A stretch of 64,000 nt of DNA from Larix kaempferi (Eukaryota > Streptophyta > Pinopsida > Pinales > Pinaceae): NCBI GenBank assembly GCA_027924585.1, contig BSBM01000232.1, forward strand, positions 24,029,501 to 24,093,500, written 5' to 3'. Positions within the stretch are counted from its first letter, which is position 1, and every line of letters begins with the position of its first letter. The notes under the pieces are model-generated. The model ran no database searches. It was not told the origin of the DNA and saw only the letters and a list, made by a program, of their open reading frames with translations. A program made the position numbers and the translations under genes. Positions 9,586 through 20,816 of the stretch are shown piece by piece.

Positions 9586-9918
9586 TCATTCATACTTTAA
9601 AAGTAACAAGACATGTCTTTTACCATCATTTTCAAGAGAGTAGGTGTTCCTCCTGCCATCGTGAACAACTTTCCTATTATACTTCCATGGCCTTCCCAAC
9701 AAAATATGGAAGACATCCATAGGAATTATATCACATAACACCTTATCTTTGTAGCTATCCATTTGGATCTCCACGTTGCATTTCTCTTTAACTAAGATTT
9801 GATGTTCTTTTTGAAACCAATACACTTTATATGGGATAGGATGTAGTATCCTCTTCAAACCCAACTTTTCTAACATTTCAATGGAAACCAAATTATCTAT
9901 GCTACCACTATCAATCAT
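9586..9918 (-). pseudogene. Aspartic protease domain (chromovirus)
   Basis: The frame starts MIDSGSIDNLVSIEMLEKLG, with the DSG active site, and carries FHILLGRPWKYNRKVVHDG, the second conserved strand (hhLGRPW) of plant Ty3 retropepsins. Domain length is normal. It lies directly downstream of the gag remnants and upstream of RT, in the usual order. Confidence 0.8.
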
Positions 9919-9929
9919 AACCTTGCAAC

Positions 9930-11150
9930 ACTTACCTCTTGATTTGAATATTGTTCTAAATAAACTCTTCCTCTAAGTTGGTTCCTTAGCTTCATTTTCT
10001 AACTTGATCAAAATCCTCTTCATCAACAATGACTCTATGACTTCTAGAGTTTCTTCTTGGATGACTACATTCATATTCTCTTCTTTAGCTTATACTATAT
10101 GTGCACCTCTTTGATTTGCATGATTATTCTCTGAATAGTCCCATGACATATGTACCATCTTACCACATGTATAACACCTAACTTTATAGTCTCTGCCTCT
10201 ACCTCAACCTCTAGAGAAATATATTCTTTGTCTGAATTCACCTCATCTTGATGGTTGATTACTTAAACTTCCTTATTTTTCCTTTGAATACTGATCTCTT
10301 CCTCTGCTACTAGTTTGTCCTCTTCCTCTTGTAGGATTCCTTCCTCCATTTTTCTAGCTATGTTTTATGGATAACTTGTATTCTTCCTTCAATGCAAATT
10401 GGTATGCATCTTCAACATATTTAGGGAACATCAAGCTCATTTCATTGTAGATTTAAAATCTCATCCTATTTAGGTATCTAGCAACATTTTCCAGTGTATC
10501 CTCCAAGTGACCTTCTCTAATGTTTACTTTGTAGAATTTTTTAGTGTATTCTTTGATTGTGATTAATCTTTGTTTTAAATTCTGCATTTTCCTAAATAAA
10601 GATTACTGGTAATCTCTAGGAAATAATTTACCTTTCAATTTCACAACCATTATGCTCTAGATTTTTATCATGGCTTTGTTCTTTATTTTCCTTTCTTCTT
10701 GTACTCCTTCCCACCATAAGGTTGCATGTCCTCTCAGCCTCCTGAAAACTAACTTCACTCATTTTTCCTCATCAACCTACTCATAATCAAAGTGCTTATC
10801 CAAAGCATTGATCCAATAAATTAAATATTCGGACTCCAAACAACCAATGTAGGTAGGTATCTTTGTCCTTAATCTTGAACCATAGCCCAAGGATGAACTC
10901 AATAATATGATCTCTGTGGATTCTTCAATTGTTCCTCTTCTTCTATTGGTGATTTTTCTTTTGCACCATTGACATCCTCTACCTTAGGATCTCGTTTTCT
11001 TTTAGATTCCATGGCCTCCAATATTGCTCACAAATTTCTCATCTCTTCTAGAACTTTTTCATTTGAAACAAGTCTTCCTCTTTGACCTCGTCCCTAGCCT
11101 CTCCTATATCCAACCCTGAAATACATCTCTTGACATACAAGGTCACTCTT
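9930..11150 (-). pseudogene. gag region with zinc knuckle (chromovirus)
   Basis: There is no long frame, but near 10140-10200 the minus strand encodes YKVRCYTCGKMVHMSWDYSE-like sequence, a CCHC knuckle whose last Cys is replaced by Tyr. To the right, broken frames carry the charged and coiled sequence expected of gag up to the PBS near 11190. Order and position support the call rather than strong motif content. Confidence 0.6.
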
Positions 11151-11185
11151 GTTTCCTATGAAACTTGTTTCACTTTTAGAACCTA

Positions 11186-11199
11186 TATTTGATACCAGA
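11186..11199 (-). promoter_or_regulatory. Primer-binding site of the chromovirus
   Basis: On the minus strand CTGGTATCAAATAT follows the LTR end (GCATCA) after a few bases. TGGTATCA matches the start of the initiator tRNA-Met-type PBS; the rest has diverged. Confidence 0.6.
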
Positions 11200-11201
11200 A
11201 A

Positions 11202-12273
11202 TGATGCATGGGATAAATAAAATCTTCCTCACATACAAACTATATATCTACCTTGCAATTGATAGAGGTCAATTATATACTTCCAATATAAAAATCCACC
11301 CAACAATTGGTTTAGTACCCACAAATATCTATCCTGAGGATTGGTCTGTGATTTCATATTTCATTTGCCTTCATTCAGCTATTCACTTGCACAAGGATCA
11401 CACTTCATGGATCATTTTACACATGTTTTGATAGCTACAGGAAATTTTTGTTATGTAACAAAAATCATCTTTTTGCACTGACGAGCTCTCACCATCCACT
11501 CTTTTCATTTGAATTCAACAATTTAAATTAAACCTGAGACTCTGTTACTCTATATATCATACCAGAAACAACCAATGAAACATCGAAACACATTTTTCAA
11601 CCTCTTAATTTAATGGTTGGTACAGTCAACTAGCAAATGAAATCTTTCGAACTCAAAAATTGCACCAGTGAATTTTGAACTCGGAAACACAAAACAAGGT
11701 CTAAGATTTTGGATCTCTATTCTTCTATTCTTTATGTGATTGCTCCATTAACATGCACATAGAATCTTGAAATAATAGGTTACTACAGAATTAATGATAG
11801 AAAATTCTAATTCATTAAGGAAACTAGAGATGTTTTGGATGTTCGCTAAAGAAAATTCTTTTTCAAATAGAAATTATAGAGTACATATAAATATTTTTCC
11901 TATCCTCGACTCAAATGTTTTCCCTATCATTGAATCCCTCTCTATCCCTATTTATCCATGCATTACAATTTTTTTGTCTAGAATATTTCTCCCTTAGGGA
12001 ACCAAATCCCCCTTGATCCATTCCAATTTTCCTGAAATTACATCAAATATTCTCTCCTAGATAGTCTAATCCAATTGAGTAAATTTAGCTAATTGAACAA
12101 CCTCTATCTAGATCCATAAAAAGTATATCAACCCCTTATTCTTGGAAAATAAAATATTCAACATCGTATGCTATATTCTTTAACTAATTGTTCCATACTC
12201 AAGCCTCTCGAATCTCTAAACTACAATACCAAATATTACAAAGATAATTTGAGGAATATAATTTCCTCACACA
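11202..12273 (-). repeat. Shared middle LTR of the chromovirus tandem
   Basis: It is similar over its length to 5458-6538. It serves as 5' LTR for the left copy and 3' LTR for the right copy. The substitutions between the LTRs (for example in CTATAGGGAAGT against CTACAGGAAATT) show the insertion is not recent. Confidence 0.75.
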
Positions 12274-14497
12274 AATTCATTTGTTTTTGAAAGTGTTGAC
12301 TTATGAAGGCCAATCATAGCCTGATGAACAATATTCTCTTGCATCAAGCTCTTGGGGAAAGGATTTGTTCATGAACTCTTGAACATTTGCACCAATTCTT
12401 GAAATATTTGTAGATGTCATCCAATTAGCATATTCCAAAGGTTGATATTTCCACTTGACCAAATACTGAAAATACTCTTTACATATGGTTCTATTCACCA
12501 CTTTCCGATCCAATAATGCTTCAACCTGTTTCTGAGTTGTTTTAGGAAGTTGATTCTTCTACTCGATGGTTTGATTCCCTTCCTTTGCAGCCTCTTGTTA
12601 TGAAACCTCCTTCGTTTCCCTATAAATTTACAAATAAACTACATTAAATATTGGATAAATCCAAATATCATTTGGTAGTTCTATCTCATATGCATTTGAA
12701 GAAACATGTATTAAGGTTTTACATGATCCAATCTTCTTGAGCTTTGATTTGTTGTATTTTCTTTTGGGAAACATTTCCTTTCTCAGGTGTGCCATGACTA
12801 AGTCACCACTTGTTTTTTCTATCTTGCAATTGTTGCTTGAATATTTCCTATAGTTCCTTCATGCTTACTGCAAAATCCTCACCTTGAGCACTTATCAATT
12901 CCTATTTCCCCAAATCTCTCAACTCATATACTCCTCTAGGATGAATTACATATAAAATCTAAAATGGACTCATACATGTACTTATGTTAGGTGTATCATC
13001 ATATGTAAATTCAGCTTCAGCAAGTACATGATCCCATTGTTTGTGATTTTCATTTACCAAGATTCCCAATATATTTCCCAACCTTTTGTTTACCTCTTCT
13101 GTTTGTCCATCTATTAGGGGATGATATGATGAGTTGAAATTGATATTAGTACCCAATTTTTTTCACAAAGTTCTCAAAAAATGGCCTATAAACCTTGTAT
13201 CTCTATTGGAAACAATGCTTTTATGAAAACCATGCAACCATACTACTTATTTAAAGAATAAATTTACAGTATTAGTTGCATCACTAGTTTTACTATAAGG
13301 TATGAAATGTGCATTTTAGAGAACCGATCAAACACAACATAAATAGAGTCATTACAACTTTATGTTCTTGGAAAACCCAACACAAAACCCATACTTATTG
13401 AATCCCATGGCCTCCTTGGAATTGGTAATGGTTGATATAAACCTGCATTTTGACTTCTCCTTTCACGTATTGAAAAATTCTACACTTTGAAACAAATTTC
13501 TTCACATCGGTTTGCATGCCTTCCCAAAAATAAAAAGCATTCAATTGGGAAAAAGTTTTATCCTATCTATAATGTCCTGAAAATTCTCCATTATGATTTT
13601 CCTTGATGATATTTTCCCTCATGGGACATCTTGGTATACATAAATTTCTCTCCTTAAACAACAATCCCTCTTGTAGAAAAAAACTTAACTATGGATTTCT
13701 ATTGGTGCTAGATGATTTTTCACATGCTTCATATACCTCTTTAAAATCAACATCCTGTTTCTACATCTCTTTCATTTCATCAAATCCTAAAGTGTTGATT
13801 TGAAACTCAGCAAAATAAAATTAACTCTACTAAATGCATCAACAACTTTATTTGATTTACCACTTGTATGCTTGATGAAAAATGTAAAATTTTGCAAGAA
13901 ATCTGCCTACTTAACGTGTCTTTGATTTGCTTTACCTGACTGTTGATGAATTGTAAAGCATGATTATCAGTATAAAGAAGAAATTCTTTAGGCATAAGGT
14001 ATTTCCTCCAGTTCTTAAGAGCTTGAACAATAGCATAAAACTCTGTGTCATAAGAAGAATACTTTTGTATTGCTTCATTTAGTTTTTCATTAAAATAATC
14101 AATTGGCCTCTTATACTAGCTTAAGACAACTCCTATAGAAATTCCACTAGCATCAGTTTCAAGTTGGAAACACTTACCAAAATCTAGTAAAGCTAATACA
14201 AGTTGTTATGTGATCTTTTAATATTCAACAATTTAAATTTTTTATCAGTTTGCTCTATCCACTTAAATGGTTGATTTCTTTCCTTGATCACTTCCACAAT
14301 TGGCACACAAATCAAGCTGAAATTTTTGACAAATTTCCAATAAAATCTTGCTAAACCATGGAAACTTCTTACCTCAAAAAAATTTCTCATAGTGGGCCAA
14401 TTTATTATCGACTAAATTTTTTCTTGATCCGTCTTCAAGCCATTTTTGGATATCACAAATCCCAAGTATGTAATATCTTGCTTCATAAAATTTCCCT
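12274..14497 (-). mobile_element. Second chromovirus copy, truncated (3' half only)
   Basis: This parallels 6539-8762 at an offset of about 5735 bases. It contains the chromodomain (12301-12513), integrase core fragment (12959-13156 with TYDDTPNISTCMSPF), RNase H end (13807-13995 region) and the RT/RNase H linker (14193-14390). Homology stops abruptly inside RT near 14497 (after CTTCATAAAATT), where unrelated plus-strand gypsy sequence starts. Gag, PR and most of RT are missing. The break could be a deletion or illegitimate recombination. Confidence 0.85.
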
Positions 14498-14779
14498 GAA
14501 TCCAACCCACCTTCTTGTTGGATTAGTCAATCAAATCATTTCAACCAGCCATAGCTAAAAATGTCACCACCTATGTGCCGTAAAGCGGGGAAGAGGCTAT
14601 TCTGAAAGACCAACATTTTGATCTCATATATGCACAATCTAGCTACCTTTACACTATCCTCCCTAATTCCCCCCGACATCAGTCATTGGATCATACACCT
14701 AAGAGCTCATCAAATTTGGTAGATGGGCTTATTGGGTCCATTTCCCACTGAGGAAATTAGGTTCCTCCTACCACTTCAG

Positions 14780-15560
14780 CGTGATTTAATATGGCTCCAC
14801 AATACCCATCCATGCTACCTGTGTCGATAACCCCTCCCCAGTACCAACCCCACTAGTTGGTCAGTTATAATATGGACCCTATAGTCCTATTTATCCAAAT
14901 GTTATCCAAACAACAATTGTTCCTACACCGCAAATGGAACAATCCATTCCTACCTCCACATATTATGGAGCGCAAACAAAGTTTATCCCATCCCCGGGGT
15001 ATAACCCTTATTATCCATTTCCATGCCCGACTAGTTAAGAACCCACGCCTCACATGCTGTTGAATCTAGTTCAACCTTCATTCGCTCGACAAGATAAATA
15101 GTTCAAGCAGTTGAACACCACAAATCCACACAATCCCCAGAATCGAGGGAAGAATAAAGGGAATAACAAGAAAAACCAACAACCGGGGTAAGGGGGAAAC
15201 CCTCCTCCCCAACAAAACCAGAATTTGGGTAATCAAAACACGGGGACTAATAATCCCCCCAATCAGGGTTAGAATGCGAACCCAAGGACCAATTACTACT
15301 ACTTCATTTGCGGAAAATATGGTCATTACACCCATCACTGCCCTCTTATCCCCAACTACCAATAGGTAGTGGAATCCAAGAAGAAGATGGTGACAAATAC
15401 CCCTCAGGCCTTGAACCCTCCCCAACCCCAAACAACTGTATTATAACAACCCTTTGTGAATCAAGGGGTCGTCACACAACAATAATATCCTCACCCGTCT
15501 GTCGATGGATCTTTCCAAAATATATACACTTTGGATGTTAACATTTAGACTCGAACCAAA
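14780..15560 (+). pseudogene. gag C-terminus with decayed zinc knuckle
   Basis: Broken plus frames give a Pro/Tyr/Gln-rich stretch, then an Asn/Gln/Gly-rich stretch (GNQNTGTNNPPNQG) and at about 15295-15350 FICGKYGHYTHHCPL. The last has C-x4-G-H-x4-C spacing, with the first Cys of the CCHC knuckle replaced by Tyr. This is the order of a gag tail. Several in-frame stops interrupt it. Confidence 0.6.
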
Positions 15561-15699
15561 GGTTATGATAGGCCTGAAGCTCCCCAAGTGGAAGACATCC
15601 CTATCCCCTTAGGGGGGCCTCTTCAAATACCACACCCAAGTTCCAAACAAATCTAACGGATTCCCAAGGTTCCACTTCTGCATACCCCTAATAACCCCC

Positions 15700-16190
15700 A
15701 TATGAAAGACACCCACAATTACAACATTGTTGATGACTTGGCTCAGTCCCATGTAGCCATGCCCAAGTTATAGGTGCTACAGTCGTGCCAAACCCAACAA
15801 AAGGAATTACTCAATGCACTAGGTGCCATCTATCCTTCTAACTCACATCTCATGTCCTATGATCTTAGCAAAGGATAATTGTGACTACCCTCGTCAGTCA
15901 CATTTCAAGTCCCTATCACAATAAAAAGAACACTAGGATTCATCATTGTATCATTGATGAAGGCACATCCACTTGTGTCATGTCCGCTAATGTTTGGAAA
16001 TGGTTAATGTCACCAGAGTTTGTCCCCTCATCTATATCCCTTCGTGCATATGATGGGATAGCATCCCAACCGAGAGTATTATACCAAAATGTACCTATAG
16101 ATGTTATACCAATATCTCGTCATCACTATGGTAATGAGGTGTGTATCTTTGGATTAACCATGATCCCTAAAGTGTCAAGTGCCAAATGAC
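15700..16190 (+). pseudogene. Tat/Ogre-type aspartic protease, N-terminal half
   Basis: After a lead-in containing NYNIVDDLAQSHVAMPKL, the frame at 15881-16189 has HHCIIDEGTSTCVMSANVWK followed by ISLRAYDG. IDEG-(A/T)-STCVM is the active-site wording of Tat/Ogre proteases and L-x-A-(F/Y)-DG the flap region. After about 16120 the expected continuation is lost; the matching second half appears at about 17090. Confidence 0.65.
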
Positions 16191-17075
16191 CTGAGAAGAG
16201 GTTTTTCCTTCCTATTTCCTAGTTTTGAAGCACTGACACACTCTACAGGATTACAACATGCATTAGAGTCTTGATGACGCACTCTCCACATTGACAAGGT
16301 GTGTCACTGACTCTTGTTTCCTTCATACAACATGTGTCACCCCTCAATGATGCAAGTTTCCCTTGGAAAGAGTGCGTCACTATTGATTGAAAGGAAAAAA
16401 TAGAAGTTTCGAGAGTCTTCTAGAACGAAGCTCTTGTGAAGGCTTATCCCTACAAATATGCATAGGTGACAATTGAACCCCCATCCCTTTGGGATGATCC
16501 CCTAACCTTCTCCATAGAATGCTCAACTCTTTTTATCCTCTTTGGCTTATAAATGTAATCTCACCTTCATGGAATGAGAGAGAGAAGTGAGAGCATCCAA
16601 ATTCTGTTGAAATTATCTTAGAACTAAATGTCCCTTCTCTATTAGAAATAAGGTTGGATCTTTGAGGCAAAAGGCTTGTTGGAAGATGTTGTAACGTCAA
16701 GGCACGGTTGCAATCTCTCCCTTTGTACTTGCTTTGATACAATAATATATATTATTTCCGTAAATATTGTTTGTTTTGAATCTTTAGAACTCGTTTACTT
16801 GATCACATGTTTAGATTAATCAATATTGCATATTATTATCATTGCGCTCCTACATGTTTGTTGTATGTTGTTTTGTAGATGAAGATCAAAGACTACACCA
16901 AACGCATAGATGCCACGATAGTTGTCAGGTAAGTAATTCCTCTATACTCTTGGTAATTTGATTGATCTAGGAAAGTTCATATGTTATGTTGTGTTTTTTT
17001 CTAGATATACATTATTTAGACTAGAGAGCTTCATCCTTGTCCGCATAGACAAAGTGTCTTCAAACAATAGAGTTG
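16190..17075. other. Possible insertion splitting the protease, LTR-like
   Basis: About 900 bases without retrovirus-like coding content separate the two protease halves. They hold a TATA-like CTTATAAATG (about 16545) followed by a leader-like stretch, suggestive of a promoter or solo LTR. I could not find paired ends or a TSD, so the nature of the insert is open. Confidence 0.3.
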
Positions 17076-17089
17076 GGGAGCAATATGGT

Positions 17090-17330
17090 CATGATCGATA
17101 TCGAGGTAGTCAATTATCAAATTGACTGCAACATCATCTTGGGGCGTAGTTACATGTATGCCATGAAATTGGTCACCTCCTCAATCTTTTGTATCATGAT
17201 GTTTCCCTTAAATGGGAAGATCGTCACCCTCGACTAGCTTAACTACTATGATCCCAACACCACTAGAAACCTTGACAACATCCTACCAACTGTCATCAAC
17301 ACTGATCAACCCTATGTTGAAATTACTTTC
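17090..17330 (+). pseudogene. Tat/Ogre-type protease, C-terminal half
   Basis: The plus frame encodes MIDIEVVNYQIDCNIILGRS, then YMYAMKLVTSSIF and PLNGKIVTLDQLNYYDP. These are the LLGR-x-(W/Y)-x-x-AM and GKIVT-x-DQL elements that close Tat/Ogre proteases. It should be continuous with 15700-16190. Confidence 0.65.
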
Positions 17331-17934
17331 AACTTGTATAAGGACTCCAATGTTTTAGGAGTGTACTCAAGACCACCACCCAAGATCCCCATATCAATTG
17401 ATAGCCTAATGTGCACAATTTTCACCACTACAAATGGAGAAACCTCCACCTCAACACCATCATCAGCACCATCACTAAGCCATTGAATTGAACAAACATT
17501 GAGTCCATCGGTACCCCCAATATTGTAAATCCCATTCTTGTACCCTCCCATAGGTGTACAAGGGACACTAGTTATGGCTCAGTTAACTCTTCCTGGGCTC
17601 ACTTTGGGTATTCCAGTATGGTACCTTACACCATCCTACCCATAAATGGATTCCAAACTAGTCTCTCACTATGAATTTGTCCATGTTTTGGCTATTATGC
17701 CTGCAATGCTAGTAACACCTTTCATTACGACAACCAACCTACAACATCTGTGACTAAACCACAACCGGTCGTCACTAAGACCACCAACGGGGGCACCAAG
17801 AAACCGAAGTTGAAAGGCCCCCTCTTACCTAACCTTACACCCGTCTCATCGGTGGTCTCTTAGCCTAAAGTAGGGGAATCAACCAACAACAGTTAAAAGC
17901 CCCAGTAATGACCAATACTCCCACTCAAAGAGTC

Positions 17935-18175
17935 ACGCCACCATGTGCTCTTTGCAGGAAACAAGGCCATGTGACCGACCTGTGCCCCACCTTGCCGGAG
18001 TTAAGGAACTTGATCAACACTACGATAAACATAACCCATGATCCACCGACTACAGAATGAGGCACATCATCATTTCCCACACCTAATTCCAAGACATTGC
18101 ATACAAATCAAGCATGTGCGATGTGTTCCTAATATGGGCATTAAATACACAATTGTCCTGATCTCCCTCGATTTC
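17935..18175 (+). pseudogene. Two CCHC zinc knuckles between protease and RNase H
   Basis: At about 17941 PPCALCRKQGHVTDLCPTLP is a perfect C-x2-C-x4-H-x4-C knuckle. At about 18116 CAMC-S-stop-YGH-stop-IHNCPDLPRF is a second one with the same spacing and two stops. Both are followed by a short PELRN or PRFQN-like segment, suggesting duplication of a module of about 60 codons. Knuckles normally sit in gag before protease, so this place is unusual for a simple gag-PR-RT order. Rearrangement could also explain it. Confidence 0.6.
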
Positions 18176-18979
18176 AGAATGCTTTAGAAACCATTCACCT
18201 CACTCAAGTGATGATTGAATACCCTTCCCCCTCAACTCAAGAATAAACTTCCATCCATTTGGTCACTACATATACAACGACACTAGTTGCGTCACCCACA
18301 AAAATAGCCTCACCGGTATAGTTGTGGATCCTACATTGTCCCAAGCTCCTAAACCTACCACAGTACCAGATAAATAATGCTCTCCCTATGGGCATTATGA
18401 ACATATGCTTACCCCTAGGGACATCACCTGCATTTTGTATCAAGTTAACTCCTGGAGATAAAAGAACACTTATGTGCTTGTGTACCACGATCCTGTTGGT
18501 CTTGTGGCGAGACCTCTCACTTCTCGTTCCAATGCCCCATTCTACACGCCGAATGAGAAGCTTGTCTCAAACTAATGAGACTCCAAGATCAACTTGCTTC
18601 TCTCAATGAGACCCTGCATGGTCCATAAACCAAGGAGGTAGTATCCACCTTGTCGGATACCATCGACGTTGAATCCCCTTTGGCCGGTGTCCTCACTTGT
18701 AGTGACTCCTCATCTTCTAATGAAGACGCAGATCGCCCACAAGCACTCCCAAACAATTAAAAATAGCAAGGGACACCCATGTTGAATGCTAGGATGACCT
18801 CCCATATATGGTACTACGACTGGTACCACCATCGATTCCCTCATTTAATGACCCCTAAACACAAAGAAGATGCCCAACATCTTTTGTTAGCCTTCTTATT
18901 TATGTCAACATTTTATTTCATTTTTTTAATCCAATCCATGGTTTGGGATTGAGAATAAGTATATCTTCTCTTTATGCAG

Positions 18980-19425
18980 ATGACCTCTCAACCCAACATC
19001 CACATCAACTACACAAAAGGTGAAAGTCAATGGTCCAAGAACCTAGCATCAACTACTTGGGCTATTTATTCCCCCTCCCACATACGCCACCACATCGGCG
19101 GAGTGTTCTGGGGGTACTCACGAATAACCAAGAAAAATATGATATCATCATAGGTATATTAAGTGATGCCACCCACCTTGGAATACACCATCTGCAAGTA
19201 CACCTAGAATCCCATCTAGTTGGCTCGAAGCTAAACAATGTATTTCATGTCCTCAACCCACTCCTTTTCTGCAAGTTCATGCATGTGAACCTTCTCATCT
19301 AATAGTTTGAAACCATTACTTTCACACATACTGAGAAACACCAATGCATTCGTTGACTCTATCGCTAATGAGGTCTTGAACTAGCACCTTATACATAACA
19401 CGACTACCTAGTCCTTCACACCTAA
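18980..19425 (+). pseudogene. RNase H domain of a Ty3 element
   Basis: Starting near ATG 18980, the sequence gives IHINYTKGESQW, then after a frame change GVLTNNQEKYDIIIGILSDA, HLGIHHLQVHLESHLVGSKL and finally ITFTHILRNTNAFVDSIANE-like sequence. TNN-x-x-(E/K)Y, (D/E)S-x-LV and the D-S-x-AN end are RNase H landmarks; DSQLV is ESHLV here. Tat elements carry an additional plant RNase H and this could be it, but I cannot tell which of the two is present. Frameshift and stops show it is dead. Confidence 0.6.
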
Positions 19426-19429
19426 AAAA

Positions 19430-19661
19430 AAATCTATATATATCTATGTGTCACACCTACTACTACACATACATATATATCATCATCATGTCTCATAAGT
19501 TGATAACCATTTACAACCATACATGTCAGTATCTATCACTACATATGCATCACATCAACATCATAAGGAGGTATGAGGAGGACCTTTTGTTATGGGAGTG
19601 TACTATGCTCCTATTTCTTTGAGAGGTACCCTACATTGAGGCCTCCAATAGTGGTGCCTCC
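19430..19661 (+). pseudogene. Left part of a split possible plant-mobile-domain fragment
   Basis: After simple CATACATATAT-like sequence, the frame at 19573 contains FFERYPTLRPPIVVPP. After removing the copia insertion (TSD CCTCC, 19657-19661) it continues at 36546. ERYP-x-LRP resembles the W-x-(Y/F)-E-(R/H)-(I/F/Y)P segment of plant mobile domain (MAIN/PPP7L-like) proteins often carried by transposons. The assignment is tentative. Confidence 0.35.
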
Positions 19662-20464
19662 TGTGATAATCTACAAGATATCTAGCAACTGTAGCAACTC
19701 ACAATCAAACTCTCAAGTATGTTGCAAAGAAGAAGAGAAGGAGACACTCAATAATCACTCATAAACACAGAATAATAGAAAATTTTTAGTATCATACAAT
19801 GAATAATGAATGTAGTGAATGTGTTACAATGAACTGCAAGGAGCATGATATAGGATTCAAATTAGCCAAGTAGGGCATTCGAATCTATGAGATCAGAGTC
19901 TAGCTTGGATAACAATGGACACATCATCCAGTCAATAGTATCAGTCATAATGGTAAGATCCAGTCAAGTGTGTCCAATTGAGTCTAACAGAACCATCTAG
20001 GAATAAATTAGAGAATGGAGACTCCAAGGGGGGCGCATGAGGCTATCATAGGGTCAAGTGGCACTCCAAAACTACCTAACAAGGAGCTACAAGTAATTAG
20101 GATGAGCAATCAGTGGAAAAACTACTCAATCCATGCACTAACTGAGTGATAACTCATGTTAGGTGAGAAAAGGCGCCCTAACTGAGTGATATCTAGTGGT
20201 AGGTGAGAAAAGGTGCTCTAACTAACAGTGGTAGGTTAGAAAGGCACACTTTCCATGTAGAATAGTCAAGAAGGGCGCATCATGTACGTAGGAGGCCAAA
20301 TGGGGGCTAAAGACAGGCTATGGAGAGCTAGAAGCAAGCTCTAGGTGCTGGGGAGACAACCATGATGATGACTGGATGCATGCAGTGGCATGCAAATGCA
20401 TGCAACATGCAGATTTGCATGCATGCATGCAAAATATAAAAATGATGGTGTGAATATTCTGACA
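19662..20464 (-). repeat. 3' LTR of the copia derivative (left)
   Basis: It begins TGTGATAATCTAC and ends TATTCTGACA on the plus strand. It contains three tandem ~45-bp units with CTAACTGAGTGATA and GGTGAGAAAAGG (about 20140-20250) and a cluster of CATGCA motifs near the U3 start. It preserves the uninterrupted sequence TCTAGCTTGGATAAC, the CACTA target. Confidence 0.92.
20375..20432 (-). promoter_or_regulatory. Cluster of CATGCA (RY-type) motifs in LTR U3
   Basis: Seven overlapping or close CATGCA cores lie in about 58 bases, and a matching cluster occurs in the other LTR (about 36454-36506). CATGCA is the core of the plant RY element bound by B3 factors of the ABI3/FUS3 type in seed development. 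Whether these copies act that way is inference. Confidence 0.5.
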
Positions 20465-20471
20465 CCCCCCC
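20465..20471 (-). promoter_or_regulatory. Polypurine tract of the copia derivative
   Basis: Seven C on the plus strand (GTGGGGGGG on the minus strand) directly abut the LTR start TGTCAGAAT, the expected place for plus-strand primer formation. Confidence 0.75.
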
Positions 20472-20816
20472 ACAAGCTATACTATGAGATCAAACTGAAA
20501 TCTAAAAAATAGGGCCCTGGTGACTAAGACCAAAGGTCACCCCATACAATCAATCTAAATAAACTAAGTGAGGAAAGAGGGAAAACCCAGTGGGAAGAAA
20601 TCCCTCCCTCAAAATAAATTGAAGGATGCTAATGTAGCATATCATCACTCACCCCAGAAGGAGGTAAGTGTCCTTCCTTTCCGAAGAAGGATCGATCGAT
20701 CTTAAATGGATCAGTAATGTGAGAAGGATGAAACCTTCTATTCTGAAAATCTGATCTGTTTCTTCTATGATCATGTAGATCACCAACCAAATCACCGACA
20801 GATCGGATTGTAGTGA

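Larger units (their letters stand above)
5458..12273 (-). mobile_element. Ty3/gypsy chromovirus with two LTRs, decayed
   Basis: Left LTR (about 5458-6538) and right LTR (about 11202-12273) enclose a minus-strand interior. Reading from right to left the order is gag with one zinc knuckle, PR, RT, RNase H, integrase zinc-binding domain, integrase core, chromodomain. This is the normal order of plant chromoviruses. The polyprotein is broken into many short frames by stops and shifts. The bases right of the right LTR are not host flank but the 3' interior of a second copy, so this is a tandem pair sharing the middle LTR, a usual product of unequal recombination between LTRs. No TSD for the pair can be demonstrated. 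Confidence 0.85.
14498..19430 (+). mobile_element. Decayed Tat/Ogre-like Ty3 element (gag, PR, RNase H; no RT seen)
   Basis: Plus-strand remnants occur in order: Pro/Asn/Gln-rich gag tail with a knuckle, protease, two further CCHC knuckles and an RNase H. Protease wording (IDEGTSTCVMS, ILGRSYMYAMK, GKIVTLDQL) matches the Tat/Ogre lineage, where DEG rather than DSG is usual. I found no reverse transcriptase motifs between protease and RNase H, and no LTRs, so the element is deleted and truncated on both sides. Stops are frequent. Confidence 0.6.
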
